Position numbers and translations under genes: made by a program | The notes under the pieces: generated by a model | Told to the model about the DNA's origin: nothing | The model's input: only the letters and a program-made list of their open reading frames with translations | Database searches by the model: none | DNA from: an uncultured Paracoccaceae bacterium | GTDB lineage: Bacteria > Pseudomonadota > Alphaproteobacteria > Rhodobacterales > Rhodobacteraceae | Assembly: GCA_947503925.1 (NCBI GenBank) | Contig: CANNFQ010000010.1 | Coordinates: 1-64,000 of the forward strand | Direction: 5' to 3' | DNA length: 64,000 nucleotides | In this document: piece after piece, positions 37,264 to 46,236 of the stretch | Numbering within the stretch: position 1 is the first letter of the stretch | Layout: each line of letters starts with the position of its first letter

Positions 37264-38160
37264 ATGGAACATCGCATTGACCCGTTGATCGCCGAACGCG
37301 CGCCTTGGCTTTATGATGATCGGCCCGGTAGACGGCTTGCCCGACGCAGTCTGCACAAATTGTTGGGTTATGATGCCACTTTACACATCGCAAAAACACT
37401 GAAAGATCAACCGGCTGACCGGATCATGGCGGCGATGTCAGCATTGTTGGCGAAATCGGTTGAGGTCAGCGGGTTGACCCATATTCCCGCCCATGGCCCC
37501 GCGTTGATCGTGGCCAATCACCCCACAGGCATTGCAGATGGAATCATCTTGCATCACCTGATCACCCGTGCCCGTCCTGACGCCTATTTCTTTGCCAATC
37601 GCGATATTCTGCGGGTCTTTCCGCAGATGAACAGCATGATTGCCCCGGTTGAGTGGCGTAAGGAACGTCGCAGCCATGCCAAAACCCGCGACACATTGCA
37701 TTATGTGCATGAGGCAACGGCTGCCGGGCGGCTTGGGGTGATCTTTCCATCGGGTCGGTTGGCCAAGCGGCGCGGGCTGCGCCTGTTTGAACGACCATGG
37801 ATGGCCTCTGCGGCGATGTTGGCGCGCAAATTTGATCTGCCGGTGGTGCCGGTGAATATTCAGGCGCGCAATTCTGTGTTGTTTTATCTCTTTGACCTGA
37901 TGCACCCAACCCTGCGCGACATCACCCTGTTTCACGAAACGCTCAATAAAGCCAAGCAACCTTATCGCGTCACGGTAGGTGAACCGATTTCGGCGGCCTC
38001 CATGCCGCGCAATTCCGAAGATGGGATCGCCATGTTACGTAAGGCCACACTGGCCCTGGGCGGCAAGGATGCGCCCGCCGTCAATCTGGTGACGGCGTCG
38101 CGGTCATGGTTGCGATCGCCACAGGCTGACGAGGCCGGGCGATCGGGCGGACATTATTGA
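37264..38160 (+). CDS. Lysophospholipid acyltransferase family protein
   Basis: 298 residues with a PlsC-type fold. The catalytic motif is VANHPTGIADG (H-x5-D), the variant of hemolysin/ornithine-lipid-type acyltransferases, not NHx4D of PlsC proper. Acceptor loop IFPSGRLAKRRG. Membrane-associated acyl transfer is expected; the acceptor lipid is not evident. The 3' end overlaps the convergent transglycosylase gene by 80 bp. Confidence 0.85.
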   Translation: MEHRIDPLIAERAPWLYDDRPGRRLARRSLHKLLGYDATLHIAKTLKDQPADRIMAAMSALLAKSVEVSGLTHIPAHGPALIVANHPTGIADGIILHHLITRARPDAYFFANRDILRVFPQMNSMIAPVEWRKERRSHAKTRDTLHYVHEATAAGRLGVIFPSGRLAKRRGLRLFERPWMASAAMLARKFDLPVVPVNIQARNSVLFYLFDLMHPTLRDITLFHETLNKAKQPYRVTVGEPISAASMPRNSEDGIAMLRKATLALGGKDAPAVNLVTASRSWLRSPQADEAGRSGGHY

Positions 38161-38887
38161 TCGGCGTGCAATAGCTTTGCACCCGCGTCCAGGCCGACAT
38201 TTCCGCGATCTTGCGGCGGTTCGACATCGGCCCCCAATCCGCAGCGACCCCCCGCCAGCGCCCATCATAAACTGCAACCGCATTGTCGCGCGGTACTGTC
38301 ACAGCCATGATGCGGGCCGCACAGCTAAGGTTGTCTGCCGGGTTCTTTAGCGCTTCCCCCGTCCGAGCACGGCAGCCGTAACGCCTTGCCGTGTCAGGAT
38401 AAATCTGCAAAAGCCCATACCACAGGTTGGGCCCACCGACGGCGCGCGGATTATAGGTGCTTTCGTATTTTGACAGGGCCGACATCATGCCAACCCAAAA
38501 GGCGCGCCGCATCTCAAGCCCGTTGTCGGCATATGCGGGACACCATGTATCAATGTCGCGCGGCACGCTGTCCAGCAGCACATCAGCATGATCCGAAATC
38601 GCTGACATGGCCGCACGGGTCCAGATCCGTCCACCTTGCTTGAAATCCCAGCGCGCGCGTGGCTGAAACCGGGTGCGGGCGACAGGGCGGATATCAGGTG
38701 CGCGTGTCTCAATCCGAACGGGATAGCGCAGCATATGTGGTGGACGTGGCAACGGGGTAACGGATGCAAGCTGCGCATCCAACGCATCCTGCCGCGACAT
38801 GGGACGGTCCTGTAGCGGGTTGGCAGCAGCGCTTGTCGCTATTGCGATCCCCGCCATCGCCCCCACAATGGTTTTGATCCAGTTCAT
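38081..38887 (-). CDS. Lytic transglycosylase (SLT) domain protein
   Basis: 268 residues from MNWIKTIVGAMAGIAIATSA, a signal peptide. The SLT core is SALSKYESTYNPRAVGG (catalytic Glu in KYES), then LWYGLLQIYPDTARRYGC and CAARIMAV. It cleaves peptidoglycan in the periplasm. Arg/Pro-rich N-terminal region. Extends beyond the acyltransferase stop, giving an 80-bp antisense overlap of the C-terminus. Confidence 0.88.
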   Translation of the reverse strand: MNWIKTIVGAMAGIAIATSAAANPLQDRPMSRQDALDAQLASVTPLPRPPHMLRYPVRIETRAPDIRPVARTRFQPRARWDFKQGGRIWTRAAMSAISDHADVLLDSVPRDIDTWCPAYADNGLEMRRAFWVGMMSALSKYESTYNPRAVGGPNLWYGLLQIYPDTARRYGCRARTGEALKNPADNLSCAARIMAVTVPRDNAVAVYDGRWRGVAADWGPMSNRRKIAEMSAWTRVQSYCTPINNVRPIARPRQPVAIATMTATPSPD

Positions 38888-39023
38888 GATCACAATCTGC
38901 ACCGGCCAAGCCGCGCCAGACAAGGGCCGTTTGATTCATCGGCGGAACAATGACTGGCCATGCTGACTTGAAGCCCCCGCCGCCTTCTCTTAGACAGCCG
39001 TTGAAAGACAAAGGAAGTGCCTC

Positions 39024-40535
39024 ATGCTTGACCTTACATATGACGCCCCTGCGCCCAAAGTGATTGCAGGTGCAAAACACGACTGGGAACTTGTCATCGG
39101 ACTGGAAGTCCACGCCCAGGTGGCCACAAAGGCTAAGCTGTTTTCCGGCGCATCCACCCTGTTTGGCGCCGAGCCCAACAGCAATGTGGCATTTGTGGAT
39201 GCGGGCATGCCCGGCATGTTGCCTGTCATCAATGAAGGATGTGTCGCACTTGCCGTCCGCACCGGGCTGGGCTTGAAAGCCCAGATCAACCTGACCTCGG
39301 CCTTTGACCGCAAGAACTATTTTTATCCCGATCTTCCGCAAGGTTACCAGATTTCCCAACTCTATCATCCCATTGTCGGCGAAGGTGAAGTGCTGGTCGA
39401 AATGGGCAACGGCACGGCCCGCAAGGTCCGGATTGAGCGGATCCATCTGGAACAGGATGCAGGTAAATCGATTCATGACATGGACCCGAACATGTCATTC
39501 GTGGATCTCAACCGGACCGGCGTGGCGCTGATGGAAATTGTCAGCCGCCCCGACATTCGTGGCCCGGAAGAGGCTGCGGCCTATGTCGGCAAATTGCGCC
39601 AGATCCTGCGCTATCTCGGCACATGTGACGGCAATATGCAAAACGGTAACCTTCGGGCAGATGTGAACGTATCCATCTGCAAACCGGGTGCCTATGAAAA
39701 GTATCAGGATACGCAGGATTTTTCCCATCTCGGCACGCGTTGCGAAATCAAGAACATGAACTCCATGCGGTTTATCCAGATGGCGATTGATGTTGAAGCC
39801 CGCCGCCAGATCGCATTGGTCGAGGATGGTAAGGAGGTCGTGCAGGAAACCCGCCTTTATGACCCAGACAAGAACGAAACGCGGCCCATGCGGTCCAAGG
39901 AAGAGGCACATGATTACCGCTATTTCCCTGATCCTGATCTGTTGCCGCTAAAGATTGAACAGGCTTGGGTTGATGACATCGCAACCGCTTTACCGGAACT
40001 GCCGGACGCCAAAAAAGCACGTTTTATCAGTGATTTCGGCCTATCGGACTATGATGCATCTGTCCTGACGGCAGAGGCTGAGAATGCTGCGTTCTTTGAA
40101 CAGGTTGCCGATGGCCGCGACGGGAAACTGGCGGCAAACTGGGTGATAAACGAATTATTCGGGCGGCTGAAAAAGGATGACAAAGAAATTGGCGAAAGCC
40201 CGATTTCGGCTGACCGTCTGGGTCAAATTGTCGGGTTGATCAAGTCCGGCGATATTAGCGGTAAGATTGCCAAGGAAGTATTTGATATCGCGTACACTTC
40301 CGACCGTGAGCCAACAGAGATTGTCGAAACAGAAGGCATGAAGCAGGTCACCGATACTGGCGCTATTGAGGCCGCGGTGGACGAGATCATCGCCGCCAAT
40401 CCCGCACAGGTCGAAAAGGCCAAACAGAACCCGAAACTGGCAGGCTGGTTTGTTGGGCAGGTCATGAAGGCCACCGGTGGTAAGGCGAACCCGGCGGCGG
40501 TCAATCAACTGGTCACGACAAAGCTCGGCCTGTAG
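39024..40535 (+). CDS. gatB: Asp/Glu-tRNA amidotransferase subunit B
   Basis: 503 residues. [49 protein letters not shown] and a C-terminal YqeY-like domain ([18 protein letters not shown]). With GatA and GatC it converts Glu-tRNA(Gln) and Asp-tRNA(Asn). gatA and gatC are not in the window. AGGAAG precedes the ATG. Confidence 0.97.
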   Translation: MLDLTYDAPAPKVIAGAKHDWELVIGLEVHAQVATKAKLFSGASTLFGAEPNSNVAFVDAGMPGMLPVINEGCVALAVRTGLGLKAQINLTSAFDRKNYFYPDLPQGYQISQLYHPIVGEGEVLVEMGNGTARKVRIERIHLEQDAGKSIHDMDPNMSFVDLNRTGVALMEIVSRPDIRGPEEAAAYVGKLRQILRYLGTCDGNMQNGNLRADVNVSICKPGAYEKYQDTQDFSHLGTRCEIKNMNSMRFIQMAIDVEARRQIALVEDGKEVVQETRLYDPDKNETRPMRSKEEAHDYRYFPDPDLLPLKIEQAWVDDIATALPELPDAKKARFISDFGLSDYDASVLTAEAENAAFFEQVADGRDGKLAANWVINELFGRLKKDDKEIGESPISADRLGQIVGLIKSGDISGKIAKEVFDIAYTSDREPTEIVETEGMKQVTDTGAIEAAVDEIIAANPAQVEKAKQNPKLAGWFVGQVMKATGGKANPAAVNQLVTTKLGL

Positions 40536-40544
40536 AAAACACGC

Positions 40545-40584
40545 TGTCGGCAAAGCGTCGGACAAGTGTCGGCAGAACGTCGGG
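40545..40584 (+). repeat. Four YGTCGG units at 11-bp pitch (array 2)
   Basis: TGTCGGC (40545), CGTCGGA (40556), TGTCGGC (40567) and CGTCGGG (40578) start exactly 11 bp apart, 10 nt after the gatB stop. The four-base spacers differ, so the conserved hexamer and the pitch, not the whole unit, are kept. Same design as 30601-30641. Confidence 0.75.
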
Positions 40585-40632
40585 CATGAAGTTTCCCCTA
40601 TGAGACGTCCCGCCGAAGCATTTGACCGCGAC

Positions 40633-41004
40633 TCAATTGTCCAAATTTTGCACTTCTGTCCCACAGATCCCCGATTGCCCAACCGGAATGATGTCTGGGT
40701 GATTTTGAGCGTAACGAGATGACGGTGTGGTCCAGATACCGCCAGTTTGTCGACATCGCGCCTCTGATTGCGCGTCAGACCAGACGCAAAAATCGTTTTT
40801 CGTCTGATCCGTTTTGATGGAGACGGTGCAAGTCGCTCCACGTCGTTGGCAGATTGTGGAGGACGACTCATCACATTGCAGCATCATCACCGCCTCGAAA
40901 ACCTCGGCCCCCGGCGGATCAACGGTGCCGTTGCGCTCAGTCAAAAACCAAACAACAACGCCACCGACTACCGTCACAAATAGCCCTTTTACAATGTTAT
41001 CCAT
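40633..41004 (-). CDS. Single-TM cysteine-containing protein
   Basis: 123 residues from the ATG at 41004, with AGGAG 8 nt upstream. One N-terminal membrane segment (VKGLFVTVVGGVVVWFL) and a presumably periplasmic domain with six Cys (CDES, CQRRGATCTV, FCVWSD, RCRQTGGIW, ICGTE), likely disulfide-bonded. No family recognised. Convergent with gatB. Confidence 0.65.
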   Translation of the reverse strand: MDNIVKGLFVTVVGGVVVWFLTERNGTVDPPGAEVFEAVMMLQCDESSSTICQRRGATCTVSIKTDQTKNDFCVWSDAQSEARCRQTGGIWTTPSSRYAQNHPDIIPVGQSGICGTEVQNLDN

Positions 41005-41210
41005 GTCGAAAACTCCTAATAAAATAAGAACTGATCCGCCCAAATACCCGGTGCTGTTCAGGAACAGTTTCTAGCATATTTGGGATTAGCAGCAAATATG
41101 GCTAGGCGCTTGGTTGTGACCAAGCGCCGATTAACCTTTTATCGACCCTCAGCCTTGGACTCAGTCGGTGGTTTTTGCTATACCCGTCCGGTGGAAAAAG
41201 GGGTGACGTG

Positions 41211-41696
41211 ATGTCATACGAATACAAAGTCGTGCCTGCGCCAACGCGTGGGCTGAAAGCCAAGGGTGTAAAGACAGCCGAAGACCGGTTTGCCAATGCG
41301 CTTGAAACGGCGATGAATGACCTAGCCACCGACGGGTGGGAATACCAGCGGACGGACACCCTGCCTTGCGAACAACGCGAAGGGTTGATGAGCAAGACCA
41401 CCGTCTATCAAAACATGCTTGTGTTTCGTCGTGCTCGGCCACAGGCCAAGGCCGTCGCCGCGCCAATCGCAGTTGAACAACCTGCCTCCGTCCCCGCCGA
41501 TCCACCGGTTGTTCCCGTGCAAAAATCTGAACCCACCTTGTCAGCAAGTTCGGATCAGCCCAGACGCCGGTCTGGTCAGCAAGTGACGCGGCCCTTGGGG
41601 ACCCCGGAACGTCTGACGCCTGAATTGAAAGACGAGCTGATGAAAGCCGAACGGGTCAGCAAGCCAAACAAGACGTCGGACGTCGCTGCCGAATAG
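41211..41696 (+). CDS. DUF4177 domain protein
   Basis: 161 residues from MSYEYKVVPAPTRGLKAKG. The DUF4177 core (YKVVPAP ... ALETAMNDLATDGWEYQRTDTLPCEQ ... VYQNMLVFRR) is followed by a Pro/Ala-rich, probably disordered tail. Function unknown. Its TAG stop directly abuts the stop of the convergent bolA. Confidence 0.85.
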   Translation: MSYEYKVVPAPTRGLKAKGVKTAEDRFANALETAMNDLATDGWEYQRTDTLPCEQREGLMSKTTVYQNMLVFRRARPQAKAVAAPIAVEQPASVPADPPVVPVQKSEPTLSASSDQPRRRSGQQVTRPLGTPERLTPELKDELMKAERVSKPNKTSDVAAE

Positions 41697-41948
41697 TTAT
41701 TGAATATCGATAGCAAGGGCGTGGATGCGCCCTATGACATCTTGGCCAAGGGCCGCATGAATGGCGCGGTGCCGTGCGATCCGCGACAAGTCGTCCAGTT
41801 GGGGTGCAGCAATAACCACCCGCCAATGGCTTTCGCCGGACCCATCATCGCCGGCATGGCCATGATGCAAAGCGCTTTCGTTAATCACTTCCAAATGGGT
41901 CGGCGACAGCTTCCGCAGATTTTCGCGAATTTCGACCTCTAGCGACAT
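41697..41948 (-). CDS. bolA: BolA family protein
   Basis: 83 residues from MSLEVEIRENLRKLSPTHLEVIN. Class II KH-like BolA fold with conserved H in HHGHAGDDGSGESHWRVVI and the C-terminal RHRAIHAALGQDVIGRIHALAID. It works with monothiol glutaredoxins in Fe-S/iron homeostasis. Divergent from the J-domain gene, a conserved alphaproteobacterial arrangement. Confidence 0.93.
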   Translation of the reverse strand: MSLEVEIRENLRKLSPTHLEVINESALHHGHAGDDGSGESHWRVVIAAPQLDDLSRIARHRAIHAALGQDVIGRIHALAIDIQ

Positions 41949-42026
41949 TATTTTGCTCCTACCCTCTTCAATCTCTCGCACAGAGGTTTAAAGTGTGTTG
42001 CTCGTGACGGAAAGAGAAGACACGCT

Positions 42027-42662
42027 ATGAAGAAAGATGACCCATTTGGTTTCGACATGTCTGTGTCGAGTTCGAAGAAAAAGAACCCGCGTGGTCGTCG
42101 TGGCATGTCTGGCGCGTCAGAAACTTCCACCCGCGTTTGTGATCATGACGGGTGTCAGGAAGCAGGCAAATACCGCGCGCCGAAATCACCGGATGTTCTG
42201 GATGACTTTTTCTGGTTCTGTCAGGAACATGTGCGCGAATATAACCTGAAATGGAATTTCTTCGACAGCACGTCAGAGGCTGAACTGGCCGCGCAAATGG
42301 ATCAGGATCGCGTTTGGGAACGTCCGACAAAGCCGTTCAAGCGGACCGTAGAAGAACGCGCATGGGCCCGTTTGGGTGTTGATGATCCGCATCAGGTTCT
42401 TGGTGCTAACGCCACACAGAACCCCGGCCGTGGTGCGGCATCGGGCCGCAAGCTGCCCCCGACTGAACGCCGGGCGATTGAGATTCTGGAAGCCAAGGAC
42501 AACTGGTCTAAGCCCGAGATTCGCAAAGCCTATAAGGCCCTGATCAAAATCCTGCACCCTGATATGAATGGCGGCGACCGCAGCCAGGAAGATCAGCTGT
42601 CAGAAGTTGTCTGGGCCTGGGACCAGATCAAGGTCAGCCGGAACTTTCGGGACAAGGATTAG
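42027..42662 (+). CDS. J-domain (DnaJ-like) protein
   Basis: 211 residues. The J domain is C-terminal (about 145-211): AIEILEAKDNWSKPEIRKAYKALIKILHPDMNGGD with the HPD motif. The N-terminal half has Cys/His residues (CDHDGCQEAGKYRAPK, WFCQEHVREYN) that may bind zinc. Co-chaperone for DnaK. In many relatives it lies next to cobS; here an insertion separates them. The last 63 bp overlap the convergent membrane-protein gene. Confidence 0.9.
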   Translation: MKKDDPFGFDMSVSSSKKKNPRGRRGMSGASETSTRVCDHDGCQEAGKYRAPKSPDVLDDFFWFCQEHVREYNLKWNFFDSTSEAELAAQMDQDRVWERPTKPFKRTVEERAWARLGVDDPHQVLGANATQNPGRGAASGRKLPPTERRAIEILEAKDNWSKPEIRKAYKALIKILHPDMNGGDRSQEDQLSEVVWAWDQIKVSRNFRDKD

Positions 42663-43067
42663 CGACAGTTTCTGCACGCCCCACATCATCGCGAGCCATG
42701 ACAAGCCGGTGATGGGCTGCGTCAGGATGCTTGAGCCAACCATGAACACACATATCATGGCGTCCTCTAGCGATTGAAACAGGATCAGGCCGCCGATGAA
42801 TGCACCTGATATGGTGGCGGCGATGGCACCCAGCAATGCCAATGCCCAACCGACCCGACCTTTACTGCCAAAGCTCGGGGATACTATCAGCCCGGCAATA
42901 AACGCACCGATGAAGGCTACAATCACGACCACCCATTCTTCGCCCTGCAAAAGGCGGCTTCCGATCACCCGGAACCCAAGGAACATGGCGATCGCAGTCG
43001 CCCCACCAACTATGGACATCATCGCCGCAATAATCGCGGCCCGTTTGCTGGGAATGAGGTCTGACAT
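42600..43067 (-). CDS. Integral membrane protein, unknown
   Basis: 155 residues from the ATG at 43067 with CGGAG 7 nt upstream. About four membrane helices (near 12-35, 42-62, 72-98, 105-135). No family recognised. It overlaps the J-domain gene 3' end by 63 bp and is divergent from the OmpA-like/metallopeptidase gene, suggesting a recent insertion whose edge runs into dnaJ. Confidence 0.68.
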   Translation of the reverse strand: MSDLIPSKRAAIIAAMMSIVGGATAIAMFLGFRVIGSRLLQGEEWVVVIVAFIGAFIAGLIVSPSFGSKGRVGWALALLGAIAATISGAFIGGLILFQSLEDAMICVFMVGSSILTQPITGLSWLAMMWGVQKLSLILVPKVPADLDLVPGPDNF

Positions 43068-43253
43068 GCGATGCTCCGTTGCTATGTTGGTCAGACATTC
43101 GCAAGGGGCCGCACAGGTTTTGGACGCGGTTTGTGCAGTTTCTGATTGTTTGCTGAAACGGCCCCGCGAAAGCTAACCCGAGCAAGCGATTGTTGCCGCG
43201 CGCGCCTGATGAAACCCTATGGATCAAGTGTCAGCGATTTGTGGGGAAACAGC

Positions 43254-44663
43254 ATGTCATACGCCCGGGCCTTTCTGGATCATGGCCCCGATCCGGTGGA
43301 TGAGGTTGGGCCGGACAAGGCTCCGATCGCCTACAGGCTCACCCGTTTCAGTTCCTTCGAAACCGACTTGCAGCCGTTTCACCACATGATGATTGCCACC
43401 ATCGTGCAGCAGATCGCGACATCGCATGGCGGATCGACGCCTATTCGATGTGTCAGGTTGGTCGGGCATGCAGCGACTTGGCGCAACATGAAGACCGAAG
43501 ACTATTTTCGTAACGCGATGGCGCGGGCCTATGCAGTTGCACAAGAGCTGACCCGCCAATTGCAGGGCAAGGGGATGACCGCAAAGACCTTATCCGAGAG
43601 CCTATTGAAGACGGGTTCAGACGGGCGGCGCTGCAAGCCACCAAAGGGTGTGGCGGTTGCCCTTTACGTTGGGTCACGCGGGAACAAGCGCCCCGTTGTT
43701 TCGAACTTGATTGCGCGTACAGATAAGGCTGCCCGCGCAAACCGGGCTACGAATCGTCGTGTCGATGTCGCGCTCTTTACTGCGCCCGTGACGCCCCCCA
43801 AATCGCCAATCAAGAAGAAAACATTCTATATCTACAAGCGCGGCGACACGACTGCATTTGTCGAACAAATGATCCGGCAGTCGGTCAAAGCCAGCAAAAA
43901 ATCGCGCAAGCGGATGAAGGCGCTGGCGGCGATGCCGGAGCCGGAACGCCGCGCGGCATGGAATGCGGGGGCAGAGGCAATCTGGTTTGGTCCTTATGAT
44001 GGTGGTGGTTCAAGAGCCCCTTTTCGGTTGGTGCGCCGGTTTCACGATCGCATCTATCATATCCTCCGCGGAACAGGCGCGCCGCCATCTTCTTCCGGAC
44101 CGGGTCGGGCGCATGTGCTGACGGTCGAATCGTTTGATTGCAATTCGCCGCACCGAAAGATCTGCAAGAACTTGGCAGAACTACCATCCCCGTTTCGTCT
44201 GAATCCGGTCAAGCGCTGGAGCATGGCCGCGAAACAAAAAGGCAATCGCGCCAAAAACCTGTTGGATAGCGAGAACCGTGCAATCGATGCGCAGTTTATG
44301 TGTTGCAAGGAGCAGGAAACGCTTGGGCTGGCGTTCCGGTCAGTTGGTGTCGATGTGGATCGCCCATTGCGCAACCCGTCCGAACCGCCACCGCACAAGA
44401 TCGCCCTTTGCCCTGGCTTTTTCAAAGAACCACGCGGCAAGCGCAGAAAACGCTGGTGGAAAAAGGCGCGGCGCAACACCATCATCCATGAGGTTGCGCA
44501 TCTTGCCGGTGTTTCAAAGCTGGTTTTCGATCCGGTGTCAGAGACCCATAAAGATGCTGAGGTCTACGGGGCACGGTTGATCAAACGACTGGCCCGCCGC
44601 AAGCCTGCACTGGCAAGGGTCAATGCCGATAACTACGCCGCCTATGTCATGTCATTTGCGTGA
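43254..44663 (+). CDS. OmpA-like domain - HEXXH metallopeptidase (M35-like) fusion
   Basis: 469 residues from the ATG at 43254, which has GTGGGGAAAC upstream; in-frame ATGs at 43146 and 43209 lack a good ribosome site. No signal peptide. Residues about 25-175 follow an OmpA/MotB-like pattern (IRCVRLVGHAATW, NAMARAYAVAQELTRQL, ANRATNRRVDVALF). The C-terminus has NTIIHEVAHLAGVSK (H412, E413, H416), then HKDAEVYGARLI and NADNYAAYVMSFA, the arrangement of aspzincin (M35/peptidyl-Lys) peptidases; D434 or E436 may be the third ligand. A very basic middle region separates the two. Substrate, location and partners are unknown. Confidence 0.7.
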   Translation: MSYARAFLDHGPDPVDEVGPDKAPIAYRLTRFSSFETDLQPFHHMMIATIVQQIATSHGGSTPIRCVRLVGHAATWRNMKTEDYFRNAMARAYAVAQELTRQLQGKGMTAKTLSESLLKTGSDGRRCKPPKGVAVALYVGSRGNKRPVVSNLIARTDKAARANRATNRRVDVALFTAPVTPPKSPIKKKTFYIYKRGDTTAFVEQMIRQSVKASKKSRKRMKALAAMPEPERRAAWNAGAEAIWFGPYDGGGSRAPFRLVRRFHDRIYHILRGTGAPPSSSGPGRAHVLTVESFDCNSPHRKICKNLAELPSPFRLNPVKRWSMAAKQKGNRAKNLLDSENRAIDAQFMCCKEQETLGLAFRSVGVDVDRPLRNPSEPPPHKIALCPGFFKEPRGKRRKRWWKKARRNTIIHEVAHLAGVSKLVFDPVSETHKDAEVYGARLIKRLARRKPALARVNADNYAAYVMSFA

Positions 44664-44672
44664 AAAAGATAA

Positions 44673-44693
44673 GGGGCCCGCTAAACGGACCCC
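44673..44693. terminator. Bidirectional terminator-like hairpin
   Basis: GGGGCCCG-ctaaa-CGGACCCC, a 7-pair stem with one internal mismatch, in the 54 bp between two convergent stops (44663 and 44718). No strong T-run on either side. Confidence 0.45.
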
Positions 44694-44717
44694 AGCCAGA
44701 ACAACAATGTTTCGCCG

Positions 44718-45254
44718 TTAGTGCCGGTAAGTATTGCCGTAGAGGTTGGCGCGTGACAGGTCGCTTAGTTGCGATACGGCGCTGCCACTCTGGCCCCAGT
44801 TCCGTTCATTCCGCCAAATCCCGATCAAGGCATGCGCCCCGAAAAGAACCCCGAACCATGCAACCGCTAAAGGCGGGACTGCAGTGAATTGCGAGAGAAG
44901 GATAAACGGTGCCGCCAGAGTGCCATAAAATGGTGCCACAAGCGTTCCGGCGATCAGTGCTGCCACAAAGGTTACAAGAACCGATGCCACAACCGCACGC
45001 GCAAGCCCCAGCGCGCCGCTGCCACCGAGCCAATTCCGTGACAGGAACAATGCAAGTCCGGCGGCAATGCCCCCGGCCAGAATGACCCAGTTGTCAAAGA
45101 GTGTTGGTTCAGGTGGAATTGCGTTTTCGCCTTCCATGGCGGACATGATCATCAGGGTAATTCCTGCACCGACCGCCACAACCGCGCCATAGGCCAAAGC
45201 ATTGGCTTTCTGACCGCGGGTCAAATGTAGTTTGTTAAATAGCCGCGCGAACAT
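44718..45254 (-). CDS. Integral membrane protein, unknown
   Basis: 178 residues from the ATG at 45254 with GGAGG 8 nt upstream. About four membrane helices after a basic N-terminus (MFARLFNKLHLTRGQKANAL), then a hydrophilic C-terminus (WRNERNWGQSGSAVSQLSDL). Not recognised. Convergent with the metallopeptidase fusion gene. Confidence 0.68.
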   Translation of the reverse strand: MFARLFNKLHLTRGQKANALAYGAVVAVGAGITLMIMSAMEGENAIPPEPTLFDNWVILAGGIAAGLALFLSRNWLGGSGALGLARAVVASVLVTFVAALIAGTLVAPFYGTLAAPFILLSQFTAVPPLAVAWFGVLFGAHALIGIWRNERNWGQSGSAVSQLSDLSRANLYGNTYRH

Positions 45255-45589
45255 CTGCGCATACCTCCGATACTGGTTAACGACCTCTTTTTTGCAGAAA
45301 CCTAAACTTCGGTCTGTGCGAAACGTCACAGGGCGTTCACTTTTTTAATGCCCTCTTTTTGCCATATTCCGCCTATCGTCTCAATGCAAAAACGGCGGAA
45401 TTTCGCTCATCCCACACAAGTCACTCGAAACGCTTGATATTTTATGATGCGACAAAATCGCCGCACCTGCCGAAATCGGTGTTTCGAGCTATGTCTTGGC
45501 CGCCATCGAACCGAATCCGGGACTGAATAAGGCAAAAAAATGCCGAAAACGCTGCTCTTTGCCACCAGAAGACAGTGACAAAGACATGG
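45255..45589. other. Intergenic region with plus-strand terminator and a dyad
   Basis: AGGGCGTT, 9-nt loop, AATGCCCT (45330-45354) followed by CTTTTT is a good intrinsic terminator reading on the plus strand, although no plus-strand gene ends here. ATTCCGCC (45366-45373) and GGCGGAAT (45394-45401) form a further inverted repeat. The remainder lacks a gene. Confidence 0.5.
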
Positions 45590-46045
45590 CTAAGCTTTGA
45601 AAATCAAGCTTACACCATTCAGACAGTGCCGTTTGCCCGTTGGTTGCGGCCCATCATCAAAAATATGTCCCAAATGGCTGCCACAGCGACGGCAGTGGCA
45701 TTCTGTCCGTACGGTAAACAGCTTGCGATCAGGTTTCGTGCCGATGGCATTGTCGAGGCTTGCCCAGAAGCTCGGCCAGCCCGTGCCGCTGTCATATTTC
45801 GTTTCGGATGAGTAAAGTGGCAGATCGCAACCCCGGCAGTGATAGGTCCCGGCCGTATAGTTTTTATCCAGCGGTGATGTCCCTGACCGTTCGGTCGCTT
45901 CCTGCCGCATCACCTGATATTGCAGATCTGTCAGCATCGCCCGCCATTCCGCATCTGTGCGGGTCACCTCAAATCTTTGGGCCTGCAGCGCGGCTGGCGC
46001 TGTGGCAGCAGCCAGCATGGACAAGGTAAAGGCGCGGCGGTTCAT
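45590..46045 (-). CDS. msrB: Peptide-methionine (R)-S-oxide reductase, exported
   Basis: 151 residues. N-terminal signal peptide ([22 protein letters not shown], possibly Tat), then MsrB: zinc CxxC pairs (CRGC, CRRC), [18 protein letters not shown] and catalytic Cys in [10 protein letters not shown]. Repairs oxidised Met-R-O; export suggests action in the periplasm. Confidence 0.95.
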   Translation of the reverse strand: MNRRAFTLSMLAAATAPAALQAQRFEVTRTDAEWRAMLTDLQYQVMRQEATERSGTSPLDKNYTAGTYHCRGCDLPLYSSETKYDSGTGWPSFWASLDNAIGTKPDRKLFTVRTECHCRRCGSHLGHIFDDGPQPTGKRHCLNGVSLIFKA

Positions 46046-46236
46046 TTGGGCAAACTCCTATTGACGTGCACCTTTCTAGCAGCCGGGTTTTTGTCATTGA
46101 TAGGAAAACCCGCCTTCCCCACGATCATGTGAACAACCCGTTAGCTGCTTGTCACACCTGCCTTCCCCTTGCAGCGCCGCGCGTAATGTTGCATCTCGGC
46201 AGTAAGACATTTGACGCAGTGAAAAAGGCAACCGAC

